Of a DNA stretch of 64,000 nt, positions 14,263 to 23,756 are shown piece by piece; position 1 is the stretch's first letter; each line of letters opens with the position of its first letter. The position numbers and the translations under genes are program-made. The notes below the pieces were generated by a model. That model searched no databases and was not told the origin of the DNA. It saw only the letters and a list, made by a program, of their open reading frames with translations. The DNA comes from Acidobacteriota bacterium (GTDB lineage: Bacteria; Acidobacteriota; Terriglobia; Bryobacterales; UBA6623). The DNA lies in the NCBI GenBank assembly GCA_016125275.1, contig WGMB01000002.1, forward strand, positions 503,231 through 567,230. The letters are read 5' to 3'.

Positions 14263-17200
14263 TCAAAACAGGAACTTCAACGCGAACTGGTTGGTCCGCA
14301 TGGTGCGGGCGCCGGTGATGCGTCCGTAGTTGAGTGAGGTGATCCCGGTGTCCGGGAAGCCCAACTGCGGGTGGTTGGCGAAGTTGAACGACTCGAAGCG
14401 GAACTCCACGTGCGAGGTCTCGGTCACGCGGAAGTTCTTGGCCAGCGAGAAGTCCCAGTTGCCCACGCCGGGTCCGATGTACATATTGCGGGCGATGTTG
14501 CCCTGCCGGTAGGTGAGCTCGTTCACGCCCGTCGCGTCCGGCACCGAGCAGGTGATCGCCGCCGGGCCACGGCCGTCGGTTGGGTCCTTGGCGAAGAACT
14601 CGAGGTTGGTCGGATTGTCCAGGAACGGGCTGATCCCGGTGGCGTCGCCGCGGTTGCCCTGCTCGTTGCCGTCGGTGTCGCCGCAGTTGCCGCCGTTCTG
14701 GGGCGTGCCGGTCGAGATGGTGATGATCGAGCCGACCTGCCAGCCGCCGGCGATCGTCTCGGCGATGCGGTTCTCGAACTTCAGCGGGAGCTGATAGAGG
14801 ATCGACGCCGTCAGACGGTGCTTGGTGTGGAACTGCGAGAGCCCGCGCTCGGCGCCGAGGTTGTAGCTCGAGGCCGGGAACAGATTGTCGCCGTTGTTGG
14901 TGCGCAGCGCCGAGCCGTTGTCGATCGCCCGGCCCCAGGTGTAGCCGACCAGATAGGTCATGCCCTGGGTAAAGCGCTTCTGGAACTTGAACGCCAGGGC
15001 GTTGTAGTTCGAGTTCACGACCGGGTTGATCGTCTGGATGCGGCCGTACTGGTCGCCCCACGGGATGCGTTGCAGACGAGTGGTCTGGTCCTGCCCGTTG
15101 GCGCGGTCCAGCGGTGTGTTGTAGCCGTACATGCGCTCGATCTTGTGCCCGACGTTGCCGGAATAGCCGACTTCGATGAGCGTGGAGGGGTCGAGCTGAT
15201 GCTGCACGTTGAGCAGATACTGCTGCACGTAGGGCGTGCGGCGCTTGGGGTCGCCGGCGAAGGTGTACAGGCGGGCGACGCAGACGCCGTCCCAGTTGGA
15301 GCACTGCAACCCGGAGGCGCCGCTGGAGGCCCAGGGGCTGTCGAGGTTGACGGTTTGGCGCACCTCGAGGCCGCGAGCCGACTCGCGGAAGCCGAAGTTG
15401 CGGGCCCGGTCGAAGGTCGGGTTGGTGGTGTCCTGGGTGTAGAAGACGCCGTAGCCGGTGCGGATGGTGGTCTTCTCGTTGAGCTGGTAGGCGATGCCGA
15501 GGCGCGGAGCGAAGTCGTTCTTGTCGCGCCGCTGCATGGCGTGGTTGAAGAGCACGTCGTCGCCGGTGGCGGTCGGCACGTTGTCGGCGAAGCGAACCTG
15601 CAGATCCTCGTAGAAGTCGCCCGAGCCCGAGCGCACCATCACGGGGGTCTGGCAGTTCTCGTCGATGCCGGTGTTGTCCACGCCGGGGCAGAAGAACTGC
15701 ACGTTCATCATGCCGCGGTAGCGGTCCGACCAGGGCGGCGTGTTCTCATACCGCAAGCCGATGTTCATGGTCAGCTTCGGAGTGATCTTCCAGGTGTCCT
15801 CGGCGTAGACGTGGACGGCCGTCTGGCGCAACTGCACGTTGGGAAGGCCCAGCGCACGGGTGGCCTCGTCCATCCAGCCCAGCAGGCCCGAGGCGAAGCG
15901 GTCGCCGGTGCCGGCGACATTGGTCGGCAGAGCCGTGGCACGGCTGTTGAACTGCAGCAGGCCGCGTGGGAACTGGTTGCCGATGATGTTGTAACGGCGG
16001 TTGCCGATCTCGCCGCCGAACTTGAAGGTGTGGTTGCCGCGCACCCAGCTCAAGTTGTCGAAGATCTGGTAGGTGCGGCTGCGGTTGATGAACGGGCCTT
16101 CGGTGGATTCGCCCCAACCGGTGACCGGGCCGTTGCCGGTCATGCCGATCTGCGGCGAGCCCCAGGCGGCCTCCGCCACCGCGGGCATGCCGGGAATGCC
16201 GAGCTCGCCCGAGACGTCGCGAATGCCGTTGTTGGCCGTCTTGAGGTCGTTGTCGAAGATGTTCGCGCCCAGACGCAGCTCGTTCACCAGCGTCGGCGAG
16301 AAGGTCCGGGTATTCGACAGCATGATCTGGTCGACGCGTGTGGCGACGGTGCGGTCCTGGATGGGCAGCGTGGCGCCGATGGCCACCGACTCCGCGCCCC
16401 AGCTATAGCGGCCGAACCACTGCGAGTTCGGGTTTTCGCTGAAGTCAATGCGGGTGGTGATCTGGTCCCAGTCCTTCGGGCTGGGGCTGTTGCGGGTGTA
16501 GTTGACCGGGTCCGCGCCGACGACGGCGCCGGCCAGGGTCGGCATCGGCAGGAACTCGAGCATCTTCACGAACGGCGCCTTGAAGCGCGCGGTGGGGATG
16601 CGCTGGTTCGGGAAGGGATCGGCCGTGTAGGTCCCGCCGGCCGTTTGCCGCACCGTATCGGGATCGTAGATGGTCAGCAGCGCCGGGTTGGAGAAGTCTC
16701 CGTCGCGCATCGCCTGGTCGGCGACGGTGGTCTGCGCAAAGCCCGAAACGCGCTCGCGCAGGGCTTCCCAATTGGCCATGAAGAACAGCTTGTTCTTGAT
16801 GATCGGGCCGGTGGTGGTGAAGCCGAACTGGTTGCGGCGGAACGGCGCCTTGACGCCGGAGTTGCGCCAGGGCCTGGCCTGGATGGCGTCGTTGCGCAGG
16901 AACTCGAACAGCGAGCCGTGGAACTCGTTGGTTCCCGCCCGGGTGGTCACGTTGATCTGCGAAGCCGCCTTGCCGTATTCGGCCGAGTACACGCCGGTCT
17001 GGACCTTGAACTCCTGCAGAGCCTCCACCGAGGGACGCACCACGAAGGTGTTGAAGTCCGAGTCCGTATTGTCAATGCCGTCGAGCGTAAAGCGGTTGAA
17101 CTGCTGCCGCATGCCCGAGATCGACAGCGGCTGATTGGAACGGTCGCCGCCCTGGCGGCCGTCGGCCTGTCCGCCGGCGCCCATCTCAGCCGAAACGTTC

Positions 17201-17679
17201 GGGCTGAGCTTGACCAGCGAGAGGTAGTTGCGGCCGTTGATCGGCAGCTCCACGATGCGCTGCTGATCGACGACCGTACCCAGCGAGCTGTCCGCGGTCT
17301 GCAGCATCTGAGCGCCGGCCTGGACTTCGATCACCTCGCTGACGGCGCCGATCTCCATGGTGAAGTTCACCCGCTGCACGTCGCCCACCTGTACTTGGCG
17401 GTTTTCGACGCGGGCGGTCTTGAAGCCCTCCAGCTCAGCGGTCAGGCTGTAGATGCCGGGATTGAGAAAGGGAACCGAGTAGTTCCCCGCTTCGTTGGTT
17501 TCGACCTCGCGGCTGACGTTGGTCGCCGTATTGGTTACTGTGACTTTCGCGCCGGCGATGACGGCGTTCGACGGGTCCGTCACGGAGCCCGTAATTTCCC
17601 CAAAGGTCTGGGCAGGGAGCTGCAAGGCTCCCAGGGCCAGGGCCATGCACAGCCCCAGCGCACGTACAAGATGCGTCAA
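14263..17679 (-). CDS. Oar-like TonB-dependent receptor, copy 1
   Basis: About 1138 residues: signal peptide (HLVRALGLCMALALGALQLPAQ), a carboxypeptidase-regulatory-like beta-sandwich (ITGSVTDPSNAVIAGAKVTVTN...), a plug domain (VVDQQRIVELPINGRNYLSL, TLDGIDNTDSDFNTF) and a large outer-membrane barrel ending in the aromatic tail FALKFLF. It would take up a large, unknown substrate. The start is TTG 17679, with GGGGG 7 nt upstream; the neighbouring paralogue has ATG one codon further in, where this copy reads ACG. An upstream GTG at 17751 would place the signal peptide internally and is less likely. It is very similar to the 17991-21404 gene over its whole length, so a tandem duplicate. It ends in a strong intrinsic terminator. 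Confidence 0.93.
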   Translation of the reverse strand: MTHLVRALGLCMALALGALQLPAQTFGEITGSVTDPSNAVIAGAKVTVTNTATNVSREVETNEAGNYSVPFLNPGIYSLTAELEGFKTARVENRQVQVGDVQRVNFTMEIGAVSEVIEVQAGAQMLQTADSSLGTVVDQQRIVELPINGRNYLSLVKLSPNVSAEMGAGGQADGRQGGDRSNQPLSISGMRQQFNRFTLDGIDNTDSDFNTFVVRPSVEALQEFKVQTGVYSAEYGKAASQINVTTRAGTNEFHGSLFEFLRNDAIQARPWRNSGVKAPFRRNQFGFTTTGPIIKNKLFFMANWEALRERVSGFAQTTVADQAMRDGDFSNPALLTIYDPDTVRQTAGGTYTADPFPNQRIPTARFKAPFVKMLEFLPMPTLAGAVVGADPVNYTRNSPSPKDWDQITTRIDFSENPNSQWFGRYSWGAESVAIGATLPIQDRTVATRVDQIMLSNTRTFSPTLVNELRLGANIFDNDLKTANNGIRDVSGELGIPGMPAVAEAAWGSPQIGMTGNGPVTGWGESTEGPFINRSRTYQIFDNLSWVRGNHTFKFGGEIGNRRYNIIGNQFPRGLLQFNSRATALPTNVAGTGDRFASGLLGWMDEATRALGLPNVQLRQTAVHVYAEDTWKITPKLTMNIGLRYENTPPWSDRYRGMMNVQFFCPGVDNTGIDENCQTPVMVRSGSGDFYEDLQVRFADNVPTATGDDVLFNHAMQRRDKNDFAPRLGIAYQLNEKTTIRTGYGVFYTQDTTNPTFDRARNFGFRESARGLEVRQTVNLDSPWASSGASGLQCSNWDGVCVARLYTFAGDPKRRTPYVQQYLLNVQHQLDPSTLIEVGYSGNVGHKIERMYGYNTPLDRANGQDQTTRLQRIPWGDQYGRIQTINPVVNSNYNALAFKFQKRFTQGMTYLVGYTWGRAIDNGSALRTNNGDNLFPASSYNLGAERGLSQFHTKHRLTASILYQLPLKFENRIAETIAGGWQVGSIITISTGTPQNGGNCGDTDGNEQGNRGDATGISPFLDNPTNLEFFAKDPTDGRGPAAITCSVPDATGVNELTYRQGNIARNMYIGPGVGNWDFSLAKNFRVTETSHVEFRFESFNFANHPQLGFPDTGITSLNYGRITGARTMRTNQFALKFLF

Positions 17680-17764
17680 TTCGATACCCCCAACTTCGGA
17701 ACTATCTATCGCGTGTTGGGCGCCACCCCTATCGTGGTTCCAAACGCCCACGCGACAGTGTGCT

Positions 17765-17788
17765 GGATACCCCGAGATTCGGGTATCC
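17765..17788. promoter_or_regulatory. Inverted repeat upstream of TonB receptor copy 1
   Basis: GGATACCCCGA (17765-17775) and TCGGGTATCC (17779-17788) form a palindrome with a one-base bulge and a GAT centre, about 86 bp upstream of the TTG start. Its size and dyad symmetry suit an operator. A TonB receptor operator is plausible but unproven; I did not find the same palindrome in front of copy 2. Confidence 0.45.
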
Positions 17789-17926
17789 CGCTGTCACGGG
17801 AACGTCACATACGAATCGATCGCTACTGCTCCAGCAGTGTATTTCACACCCCGAAACGAGGAGATCTTAAGGATTTCGCCCTGGGGAAAGGCAGGCGCGC
17901 GCGGGAGAGCGCGGACGGGGCGGGGC

Positions 17927-17968
17927 GGGAAAAACAGAGCCGGCGGCAGGGGGTTCCCCGCCGCCGGC
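17927..17968 (-). terminator. Intrinsic terminator of the second TonB receptor gene
   Basis: A long GC stem spans 17939-17968 (GCCGGCGGC on both sides, one mismatch in the loop-proximal part). On the minus strand it is followed by TCTGTTTTTC. It lies about 22 bp past the stop at 17991. Confidence 0.8.
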
Positions 17969-17990
17969 TGGTTGGGTCCGTTCCTGGTTC

Positions 17991-20900
17991 CTAGAATAGG
18001 AACTTCAGGGCGAACTGGTTGGTCCGCATGGTGCGGGCCGAAGTGATCACGCCGTAGTTGAGCGAGGTCGTCCCGGTGTCGGGGTTGTTCCACTGCGGGT
18101 GGTTGGCGAAGTTGAAGGACTCAAACCGGAACTCCACGTGCGCCGTTTCGGTGACGCGAAAGTTCTTGGAGAGAGCGAAGTCCCAGTTCCCGAAGCCGGG
18201 TCCGATGTACTGGTTCCGGGCGATGTTGCCCTGACGATAGGTGAGCTCGTTCACGCCGGTGGCGTCGGGCACGTTGCAACTGATCGAAGCCGGGCCGCGG
18301 CCATCGGTGGTGTCCTTGCGGAAGAACTCGAGGTTGGTCGGGTTATCCAGGAAGGCGCTGATGCCGGTGGCGTCGCCGCGGTTGCCTTGCTCGTTGCCGT
18401 CGAGGTCGGTGCAGTCGCCTCCGTTGAAGGGCTGCCCGGTCGCGATGGTGATGATCGAACCCGCCTGCCAACCGCCGGCGACCGTTTCGAGAACGCGATT
18501 CTCGAACTTGAGCGGCAGCTCATAGAGGATCGACGCGGTGAAGCGGTGCTTGGTGTGGAACTGCGAGAGCCCGCGCTCCGCGCCGAGGTTGTAGCTCGTT
18601 TGCGGGAACAGGTTGTCGCCGCTGTTGGTGCGCAGCGCCGAGCCTTGGTCGATCGACTTGCCGAAGGTGTAGCCCACCAGGTAGGTCAGCCCCTGCGTGA
18701 AGCGTTTTTGGAACTTCAGAGCGAGGGCGTTGTAGTTGGTGTTGGTGGCCGGCGCGATGGTCTGGATGCGGCCGTAGACGTCGCCCCAGGGGATGCGTTG
18801 GATGCGGCTGGTCCGGTCGGTCGGGCCGGCCTTGTCCAGCGGCGTGTTGAAGCCGTACATGCGCTCGATCTTGTGCCCCACGTTGCCCGAGTAGCCGATC
18901 TCGATCAGAGTCGAGTCGTCGAGCTGGTGCTGGATGTTGAACATGTACTGCTGCACGTAGGGCGTGCGGCGGCGCGCATCGCCGGCGAAGGTGTAGAGGC
19001 GGGCGACGCAGACGCCGTCCCAGTTGGAGCACTGCAGGCCCGACGCGCCGCTGGAAGCCCAGGGGCTGTCGAGGTTGACGCTCGGGATCACGTCGAGGCC
19101 GCGGGCGGACTCGCGGAAGCCGAAGTTGCGGGCCCGGTCGAACACCGGGTTGGTGGTGTCCTGGGTATAGAACACGCCGTAGCCGGTGCGGATGCTGGTC
19201 TTGTTGTTGAGCTGGTAGGCGATGCCCAGCCGCGGCGCGAAGTCGTTGTTGTCGCGCTGCACCAGGGCGTGGTTGTAGAGCACGTCGTCGCCGGCCGCGA
19301 TCGGCACGTTGTCGGCGAAGCGGACGTTGAGCCCTTCATAGAAGTCGCCCGAACCCGGACGCACCATCACCGGCGTCTGACAGTTCTCGTCGATGCCGGT
19401 GTTGTCCACGCCGGGGCAGAACATCTTCACGTTCATCATGCCGCGATAACGGTCTGACCAAGGCGGCGTGTTCTCGTACCGCATGCCGATGTTCATGGTC
19501 AGCTTCGGGGTGATCTTCCAGGTGTCCTCGGCGTAGACGGAGATGGCCGTCTGGCGCAGTTGCACGTTGGGCAGGCCCAGCGCGCGGGTGGCCTCGTCCA
19601 TCCAACCGAGCAGACCGGAGGCGAAGCTGTCGCCGGAGCCGTTGAGGTTGGTGGGCAGCGCCGTGGAGCGGCTGTGGAACTGGAGGAGGCCGCGCGGGAA
19701 CTGGTTGCCGATGACGTTGTAGCGGCGGTTGCCGATCTCGCCGCCGAACTTGAACGAGTGGTTGCCGTGGACCCAGCTCAGGTTCTCGAAGAGCTGGTAG
19801 GTGCGGCTGCGGTTGATGAACGGGCCTTCGGTGGACTCGCCCCAGCCGGCGACTACGCCGTTGCCGCTCATGCCGATCTGCGGCGAACCCCAGGCGGCCT
19901 CGGCCACCGCGGGCATGCCGGGGATGCCGAGCTCGCCCGAGACGTCACGAATGCCGTTGAAGAACGTCTTGAGATCGTTGTCGAAGATGTTCGCGCCCAG
20001 CCGCAGCTCGTTGACCAGGGTCGGCGAGAACGTCCGCGTGTTCGAGAGCATGATCTGGTCGACGCGGGTGGCCACCGAACGGTCCTGGATCTCGAAAGTG
20101 CCGCCGTTGAGAACCAGCTCGCGGCCCCAGCTGTAGCGGCCGAACCACTGCGAGTTGGGATTCTCGTTGAAGTCGAAACGGGTCGTGATCTGGTCCCAGT
20201 CGATGGGGTTCGGGCGGTTGCGGTAGTAGTTGTTGGGGTCCTTGCCCGTCACCGTCCCGGGCAGGTTCGGCATCGGCAGGAACTCCAGCATCTTCACGAA
20301 CGGCTGCTTGAAGCGCGTGGTCGGAATCTGCTGGTTGGCGAACTGGTCGGCGGTGTACTTGCCGTCGGCGCCGAGGCGGATGGTGTCCGGATCGTAGATC
20401 TTGAGCAGAGCCGGGTTGGAGAAGTCGCCGTTGCGCATCGCCTGGTCGGCGGTGGTGGCCTGCGAGAAGCCGTAGACGCGTTCGCGCAACCCTTCCCAGT
20501 TGGCCATGAAGAACAGCTTGTTCTTGATGATCGGGCCGGTGGTGGTGAAGCCGAATTGGTTGCGGCGGAACGGCGCTTTGACGTTGGAGTTGCGCCAGGG
20601 CCGAGCCTGGATGGCGTCGTTGCGCAGGAACTCGAACAGCGAGCCGTGAAGCTCGTTCGTTCCCGCCCGCGTGGTCACGTTGATCTGCGAGGTGGCCTTG
20701 CCGTACTCGGCCGAATAGACGCCGGTCTGGACCTTGAACTCCTGCAGGGCCTCCACCGAGGGACGCACCACGAAGGTGTTGAAGTCCGAGTCCGTGTTGT
20801 CGATGCCGTCGAGCGTGAAGCGGTTGAACTGCTGCCGCTGGCCGGAGATCGACAAAGGCTGGTTGGCGCGCTCGCCGCCCTGGCGTCCGTCGGCTTGTCC

Positions 20901-21404
20901 GCCGGCGCCCATCTCGGCGGTCACGTTCGGGCTGAGCTTGACCAGCGAGAGGTAGTTGCGGCCGTTGATCGGCAGCTCCACGATGCGCTGCTGGTCGATG
21001 ACCGTACCCAGCGAGCTGTCCGAGGTCTGCAGCATCTGGGCGCCGGCCTGGACTTCGATCACTTCACTGACGGCGCCGATCTCCATTACGAAGTCGACGC
21101 GCTGGACGTCTCCGACCTGCACCAAGCGGTCATTGACGGCAGCCGTCTTGAAGCCTTCGATCTCGGCTTTCAAGTTGTAGACGCCCGGGTTGAGAAACGG
21201 GACCGAGTAGTTGCCCGCTTCGTTGGTTTCGACCTCGCGGGTGACGTTCGTCCCCGCGTTGGTCACTGTCACTTTGGCGCCGGCGATGACCGCGCCCGAC
21301 GAGTCCGTCACGGAGCCCGTAATTTCCCCAAAGGTTTGGGATGAGAGCGGCAAGGCCCCCATAGCCAGGGCTAGACATAGCCCCAGCGCACGTACTGGAT
21401 GCAT
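17991..21404 (-). CDS. Oar-like TonB-dependent receptor, copy 2
   Basis: 1137 residues with the same architecture as copy 1: signal peptide (MHPVRALGLCLALAMGALPL), carboxypeptidase-regulatory-like domain, plug, 22-strand-type barrel and a terminal FALKFLF. ATG 21404 has GGGGG about 9 nt upstream. Most blocks are identical between copies, e.g. the plug GRNYLSLVKLSPNV and barrel GLPNVQLRQTA. Differences cluster in a few loops (for instance after VKMLEFLPMPxL, around the DWDQITTR segment, and in the region preceding SPWASSGASG). Those loops probably line the ligand-binding side, so the copies may have diverged in substrate while sharing the TonB machinery. Each copy has its own terminator, so they are separately ended units. 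Confidence 0.94.
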   Translation of the reverse strand: MHPVRALGLCLALAMGALPLSSQTFGEITGSVTDSSGAVIAGAKVTVTNAGTNVTREVETNEAGNYSVPFLNPGVYNLKAEIEGFKTAAVNDRLVQVGDVQRVDFVMEIGAVSEVIEVQAGAQMLQTSDSSLGTVIDQQRIVELPINGRNYLSLVKLSPNVTAEMGAGGQADGRQGGERANQPLSISGQRQQFNRFTLDGIDNTDSDFNTFVVRPSVEALQEFKVQTGVYSAEYGKATSQINVTTRAGTNELHGSLFEFLRNDAIQARPWRNSNVKAPFRRNQFGFTTTGPIIKNKLFFMANWEGLRERVYGFSQATTADQAMRNGDFSNPALLKIYDPDTIRLGADGKYTADQFANQQIPTTRFKQPFVKMLEFLPMPNLPGTVTGKDPNNYYRNRPNPIDWDQITTRFDFNENPNSQWFGRYSWGRELVLNGGTFEIQDRSVATRVDQIMLSNTRTFSPTLVNELRLGANIFDNDLKTFFNGIRDVSGELGIPGMPAVAEAAWGSPQIGMSGNGVVAGWGESTEGPFINRSRTYQLFENLSWVHGNHSFKFGGEIGNRRYNVIGNQFPRGLLQFHSRSTALPTNLNGSGDSFASGLLGWMDEATRALGLPNVQLRQTAISVYAEDTWKITPKLTMNIGMRYENTPPWSDRYRGMMNVKMFCPGVDNTGIDENCQTPVMVRPGSGDFYEGLNVRFADNVPIAAGDDVLYNHALVQRDNNDFAPRLGIAYQLNNKTSIRTGYGVFYTQDTTNPVFDRARNFGFRESARGLDVIPSVNLDSPWASSGASGLQCSNWDGVCVARLYTFAGDARRRTPYVQQYMFNIQHQLDDSTLIEIGYSGNVGHKIERMYGFNTPLDKAGPTDRTSRIQRIPWGDVYGRIQTIAPATNTNYNALALKFQKRFTQGLTYLVGYTFGKSIDQGSALRTNSGDNLFPQTSYNLGAERGLSQFHTKHRFTASILYELPLKFENRVLETVAGGWQAGSIITIATGQPFNGGDCTDLDGNEQGNRGDATGISAFLDNPTNLEFFRKDTTDGRGPASISCNVPDATGVNELTYRQGNIARNQYIGPGFGNWDFALSKNFRVTETAHVEFRFESFNFANHPQWNNPDTGTTSLNYGVITSARTMRTNQFALKFLF

Positions 21405-21631
21405 TAAATCGATACCCCCAATTTCCACACACTCAGGGGCGCCTACGCCCGCACGGCGCGGACCCCGCCACCCCGTCCGAATAAGGTTGGTGCAACAGAG
21501 GTTGGGGGAAAATACCCCTGGATCGGGATGACGCGGCGCCATTTTCGACGCCGCCCTAACCGACGAAGAACAGGCGAAGAGGCTACCGATCCTGGGAGGC
21601 CCCCGCCCGGGTGGGCGGCGAGGCCGAACGC

Positions 21632-21664
21632 AAAACGGCCGCCCCGGAAGCCCGGGACGGCCGT
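21632..21664 (-). terminator. Terminator of the kinase/regulator operon
   Basis: On the minus strand ACGGCCGTCCCGGG pairs with CCGGGGCGGCCGT across a CTT loop, followed by a short T-run (21632-21635). It lies 30 bp past the response regulator stop. Confidence 0.7.
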
Positions 21665-21693
21665 AAAATCACTGACACCGGAACGGGGGAGGG

Positions 21694-22335
21694 CTAGTCG
21701 ACGATCCCCTTTCGCATGGCAAAACGCACCAGCTCTCCGATCGAGTGCAGGTTGAGCTTCGCCATGATGCGCCCGCGGTGGTCGTCCACCGTATAGACGC
21801 TGATGTTGAGCTGCGAGGCGATCATTTTATTGGTCTGACCTTCGGCGAGCAACTGCAGGATCTCGCGCTCGCGGCTGGAGAGCAAGTCGATGGGGTCTCG
21901 CACGTGACGGGAATAATCGTTGAGGACCATGCCCGAGACCGCCGGCGACAGGTATCCGTCGCCGCGCGCGACCGCCCGGATCGCCGAGATCAGGTCGGCG
22001 TCCGCGCTGTCCTTGAGCAGGTAGCCCTTGGCGCCGGCCTTCAGCATCTCGCGCACGTAGACCTGGTCCTTGTGCATGCTGAGGGCGAGCACCTGGGTGT
22101 GCTGCATCGACTTGAGGATGCGCCGGGTGGCCTCGATGCCGTTGAGGCTCGGCATGGTGACGTCCATCACGACCACCTCCGGCCGCAACTTGGTCGCCTG
22201 GGTGACGGCGTCGCCGCCGTTGGAGGCTTCGCCCGCGACTTCGATGTCCGGCTCCCCCTCGAGAATCCGACGAAAGCCCTGGCGAACCAGGGCGTGGTCG
22301 TCAGCCAGCAAGACTGTAATCTTCCGTTTGTTCAT
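21694..22335 (-). CDS. NarL/FixJ-family response regulator
   Basis: A 213-residue two-domain regulator. The receiver has the acidic pair in LLADDH (about residues 11-12), phospho-acceptor in VVMDVTMPS (about Asp58) and Lys in YLLKDS. The LuxR-type helix-turn-helix (about 150-205) starts LLSSREREILQLLAEGQTNKMIASQL. Its first 35 bp overlap the 3' end of the kinase gene, which indicates translational coupling and a cognate pair. Targets are unknown; the divergent SGNH/oxidoreductase/deacetylase operon and the adjacent TonB receptor are the nearest candidates. Confidence 0.95.
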   Translation of the reverse strand: MNKRKITVLLADDHALVRQGFRRILEGEPDIEVAGEASNGGDAVTQATKLRPEVVVMDVTMPSLNGIEATRRILKSMQHTQVLALSMHKDQVYVREMLKAGAKGYLLKDSADADLISAIRAVARGDGYLSPAVSGMVLNDYSRHVRDPIDLLSSREREILQLLAEGQTNKMIASQLNISVYTVDDHRGRIMAKLNLHSIGELVRFAMRKGIVD

Positions 22336-23671
22336 CCTGGAGAACGGCAGGGGCCGTTACCTCGATTTTGACGCCATCGCTACCATTGGAATCAAGTTTC
22401 AGAACGCCCCCGACCATGAGGGCTCGGGCTCGCATGCCCGCTAACCCCAGGCCGCTTGACGCCATTGACGTTGAAGACAATCCCGTCCCGTTATCGGTTA
22501 CACGTAGGGTGATGATTTTTTTGTCGCCCACCCCTTGTTCGGTAAGAAACAATCCTGCCTTGGTGGCCCCGGAGTGTCGGGCTATGTTTGTCAAGGCCTC
22601 CTGGGCGATCCGAAAGAGCTGGTGACGCAGGCCGGGCGCCAGGCGGTGGGAGATCTGTACGTTCTGCTCGACGCTGATGCCGGTGCGCTCGCTGAAACCT
22701 TCGGCCAGCCATTCCAGCGCCGACGCCAAGCCCAGGTCGTCGAGCACGCGCGGGTGCAGGAGCTGCGACAGATTGCGGGTGGCCGAGATGGTCTGGTCGA
22801 GGATCTCGAGGCAGCGTTGCTTGCGCTCGTCGAACGACTCCTCGGATTCGGTGCGGCTGATCCGCCGTAAATCCGCCTTGAGCGCGGTGAGGTTCTGGCC
22901 CAGCTCGTCGTGCAGCTCCTGCGAGAAGCGCTGGGCGGCCTCCTCCTGTTTTTCCAGCAGCAGGCCGGAGATGCGGGTCATCGCCTCCTTGTTGGACTCC
23001 AGGCGGTGGAACAGCTTGGTCACAAAGCGGGCCGAGACGGCCGAGCCGGCCAAGGTCACGCCGGCGCAGGCGAGCACCAGGATCAAGGCGGCCTGTTGTA
23101 GGCGCAGAGCGCGAGCGGTGATGGCGTCCTCGCGCTCATCGGCCGCACGGTCAGCGGCGTCGGCGGTAGCCCGGAGCTCGTCGGCGGCGCTGTTCATCAG
23201 CTCATCGAGGGCCCGGTGCTGGCGCGCCGTAGTGATCTGGTGAGAGTCGATTCGAGCCTGATCGAGAAAGGCCTTGGTCGCCGCACGAGCCTTCTCCCAC
23301 TGAGCCGCCACGTCGGGGTGTTCGAGCGGCGGAGCGGCAGCCTCGAGCAGATCCTCGGCTCTCTCGAAGCGAGCGGTCAGTTCCTCGGGCGCCGTCTCCT
23401 CGCCTCGGCCGGGCAGTCGCCGGGCGATGCCGTACATGCCGAAGCGAGCTTCCCGCAGCCGCCCGCTCAGGTCCGCGGAGTTAGCCTTCTCCTCCAGCCG
23501 CAGAGCCGCGCGCAGGCCCACCAAGCGGGCGTTTTCGAGCCCTAGAAAGACGACGACCGCCAGCAACAGGGCGACGGCGGCGGTGGCGCCGACGACGAAC
23601 CGCAGGGCCCTGGCGCGCAGCGCCCGGTCGGACGCCTCGGATTCGATGATGGGGGTCGGAGCATTCGACAT
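22301..23671 (-). CDS. Membrane sensor histidine kinase, NarX/DesK type
   Basis: A 456-residue inner-membrane kinase. A transmembrane helix at about residues 25-47 and a second near 215-235 enclose a helical periplasmic sensor domain of about 165 residues. The cytoplasmic part has a HisKA_3 domain with phospho-acceptor His in QELHDELGQNLTAL and a HATPase_c domain (FRIAQEALTNIARHS; DNGTGL; GLGLAGMRARA). ATG 23671 is preceded by GGAGGG and immediately precedes the charged N-terminus and first helix; upstream in-frame sequence lacks family features. It forms a two-component system with the overlapping downstream regulator. Confidence 0.93.
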   Translation of the reverse strand: MSNAPTPIIESEASDRALRARALRFVVGATAAVALLLAVVVFLGLENARLVGLRAALRLEEKANSADLSGRLREARFGMYGIARRLPGRGEETAPEELTARFERAEDLLEAAAPPLEHPDVAAQWEKARAATKAFLDQARIDSHQITTARQHRALDELMNSAADELRATADAADRAADEREDAITARALRLQQAALILVLACAGVTLAGSAVSARFVTKLFHRLESNKEAMTRISGLLLEKQEEAAQRFSQELHDELGQNLTALKADLRRISRTESEESFDERKQRCLEILDQTISATRNLSQLLHPRVLDDLGLASALEWLAEGFSERTGISVEQNVQISHRLAPGLRHQLFRIAQEALTNIARHSGATKAGLFLTEQGVGDKKIITLRVTDNGTGLSSTSMASSGLGLAGMRARALMVGGVLKLDSNGSDGVKIEVTAPAVLQDEQTEDYSLAG

Positions 23672-23740
23672 CGGCGGACCCTCCGGCTTGGAGCGATCAG
23701 CACTGATCCTACCCCAGGGACGCTGTCGGCGGCGTCGGGC

Positions 23741-23746
23741 TAGAAT
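23741..23746 (+). promoter_or_regulatory. -10 box TAGAAT 10 nt before the SGNH hydrolase start
   Basis: TAGAAT is followed by 10 nt and ATG 23757. The -35 region is poor. A transcript from here would have a leader of only 3-4 nt. Confidence 0.35.
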
Positions 23747-23756
23747 ACTCGGAGCC

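Larger units (their letters stand above)
17680..17990. other. 311-bp intergenic region between the TonB paralogues
   Basis: No gene is visible. It holds the upstream region of copy 1, an inverted repeat at 17765-17788, and the terminator of copy 2 at 17927-17968. No good -35/-10 pair was found for copy 1. Confidence 0.6.

Noticed and set aside
14263-17751. GTG 17751 as start of TonB receptor copy 1
   Set aside because: It would add 24 residues in front of a normal signal peptide; the TTG at 17679 has a good ribosome binding site and matches the paralogue.
14371-17994. A 1207-codon open frame on the plus strand antisense to the first TonB receptor
   Set aside because: Its translation is Val/Glu/His/Arg-rich with no domain or signal peptide, and it mirrors a clearly real gene. 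Long antisense frames are expected in GC-rich DNA.
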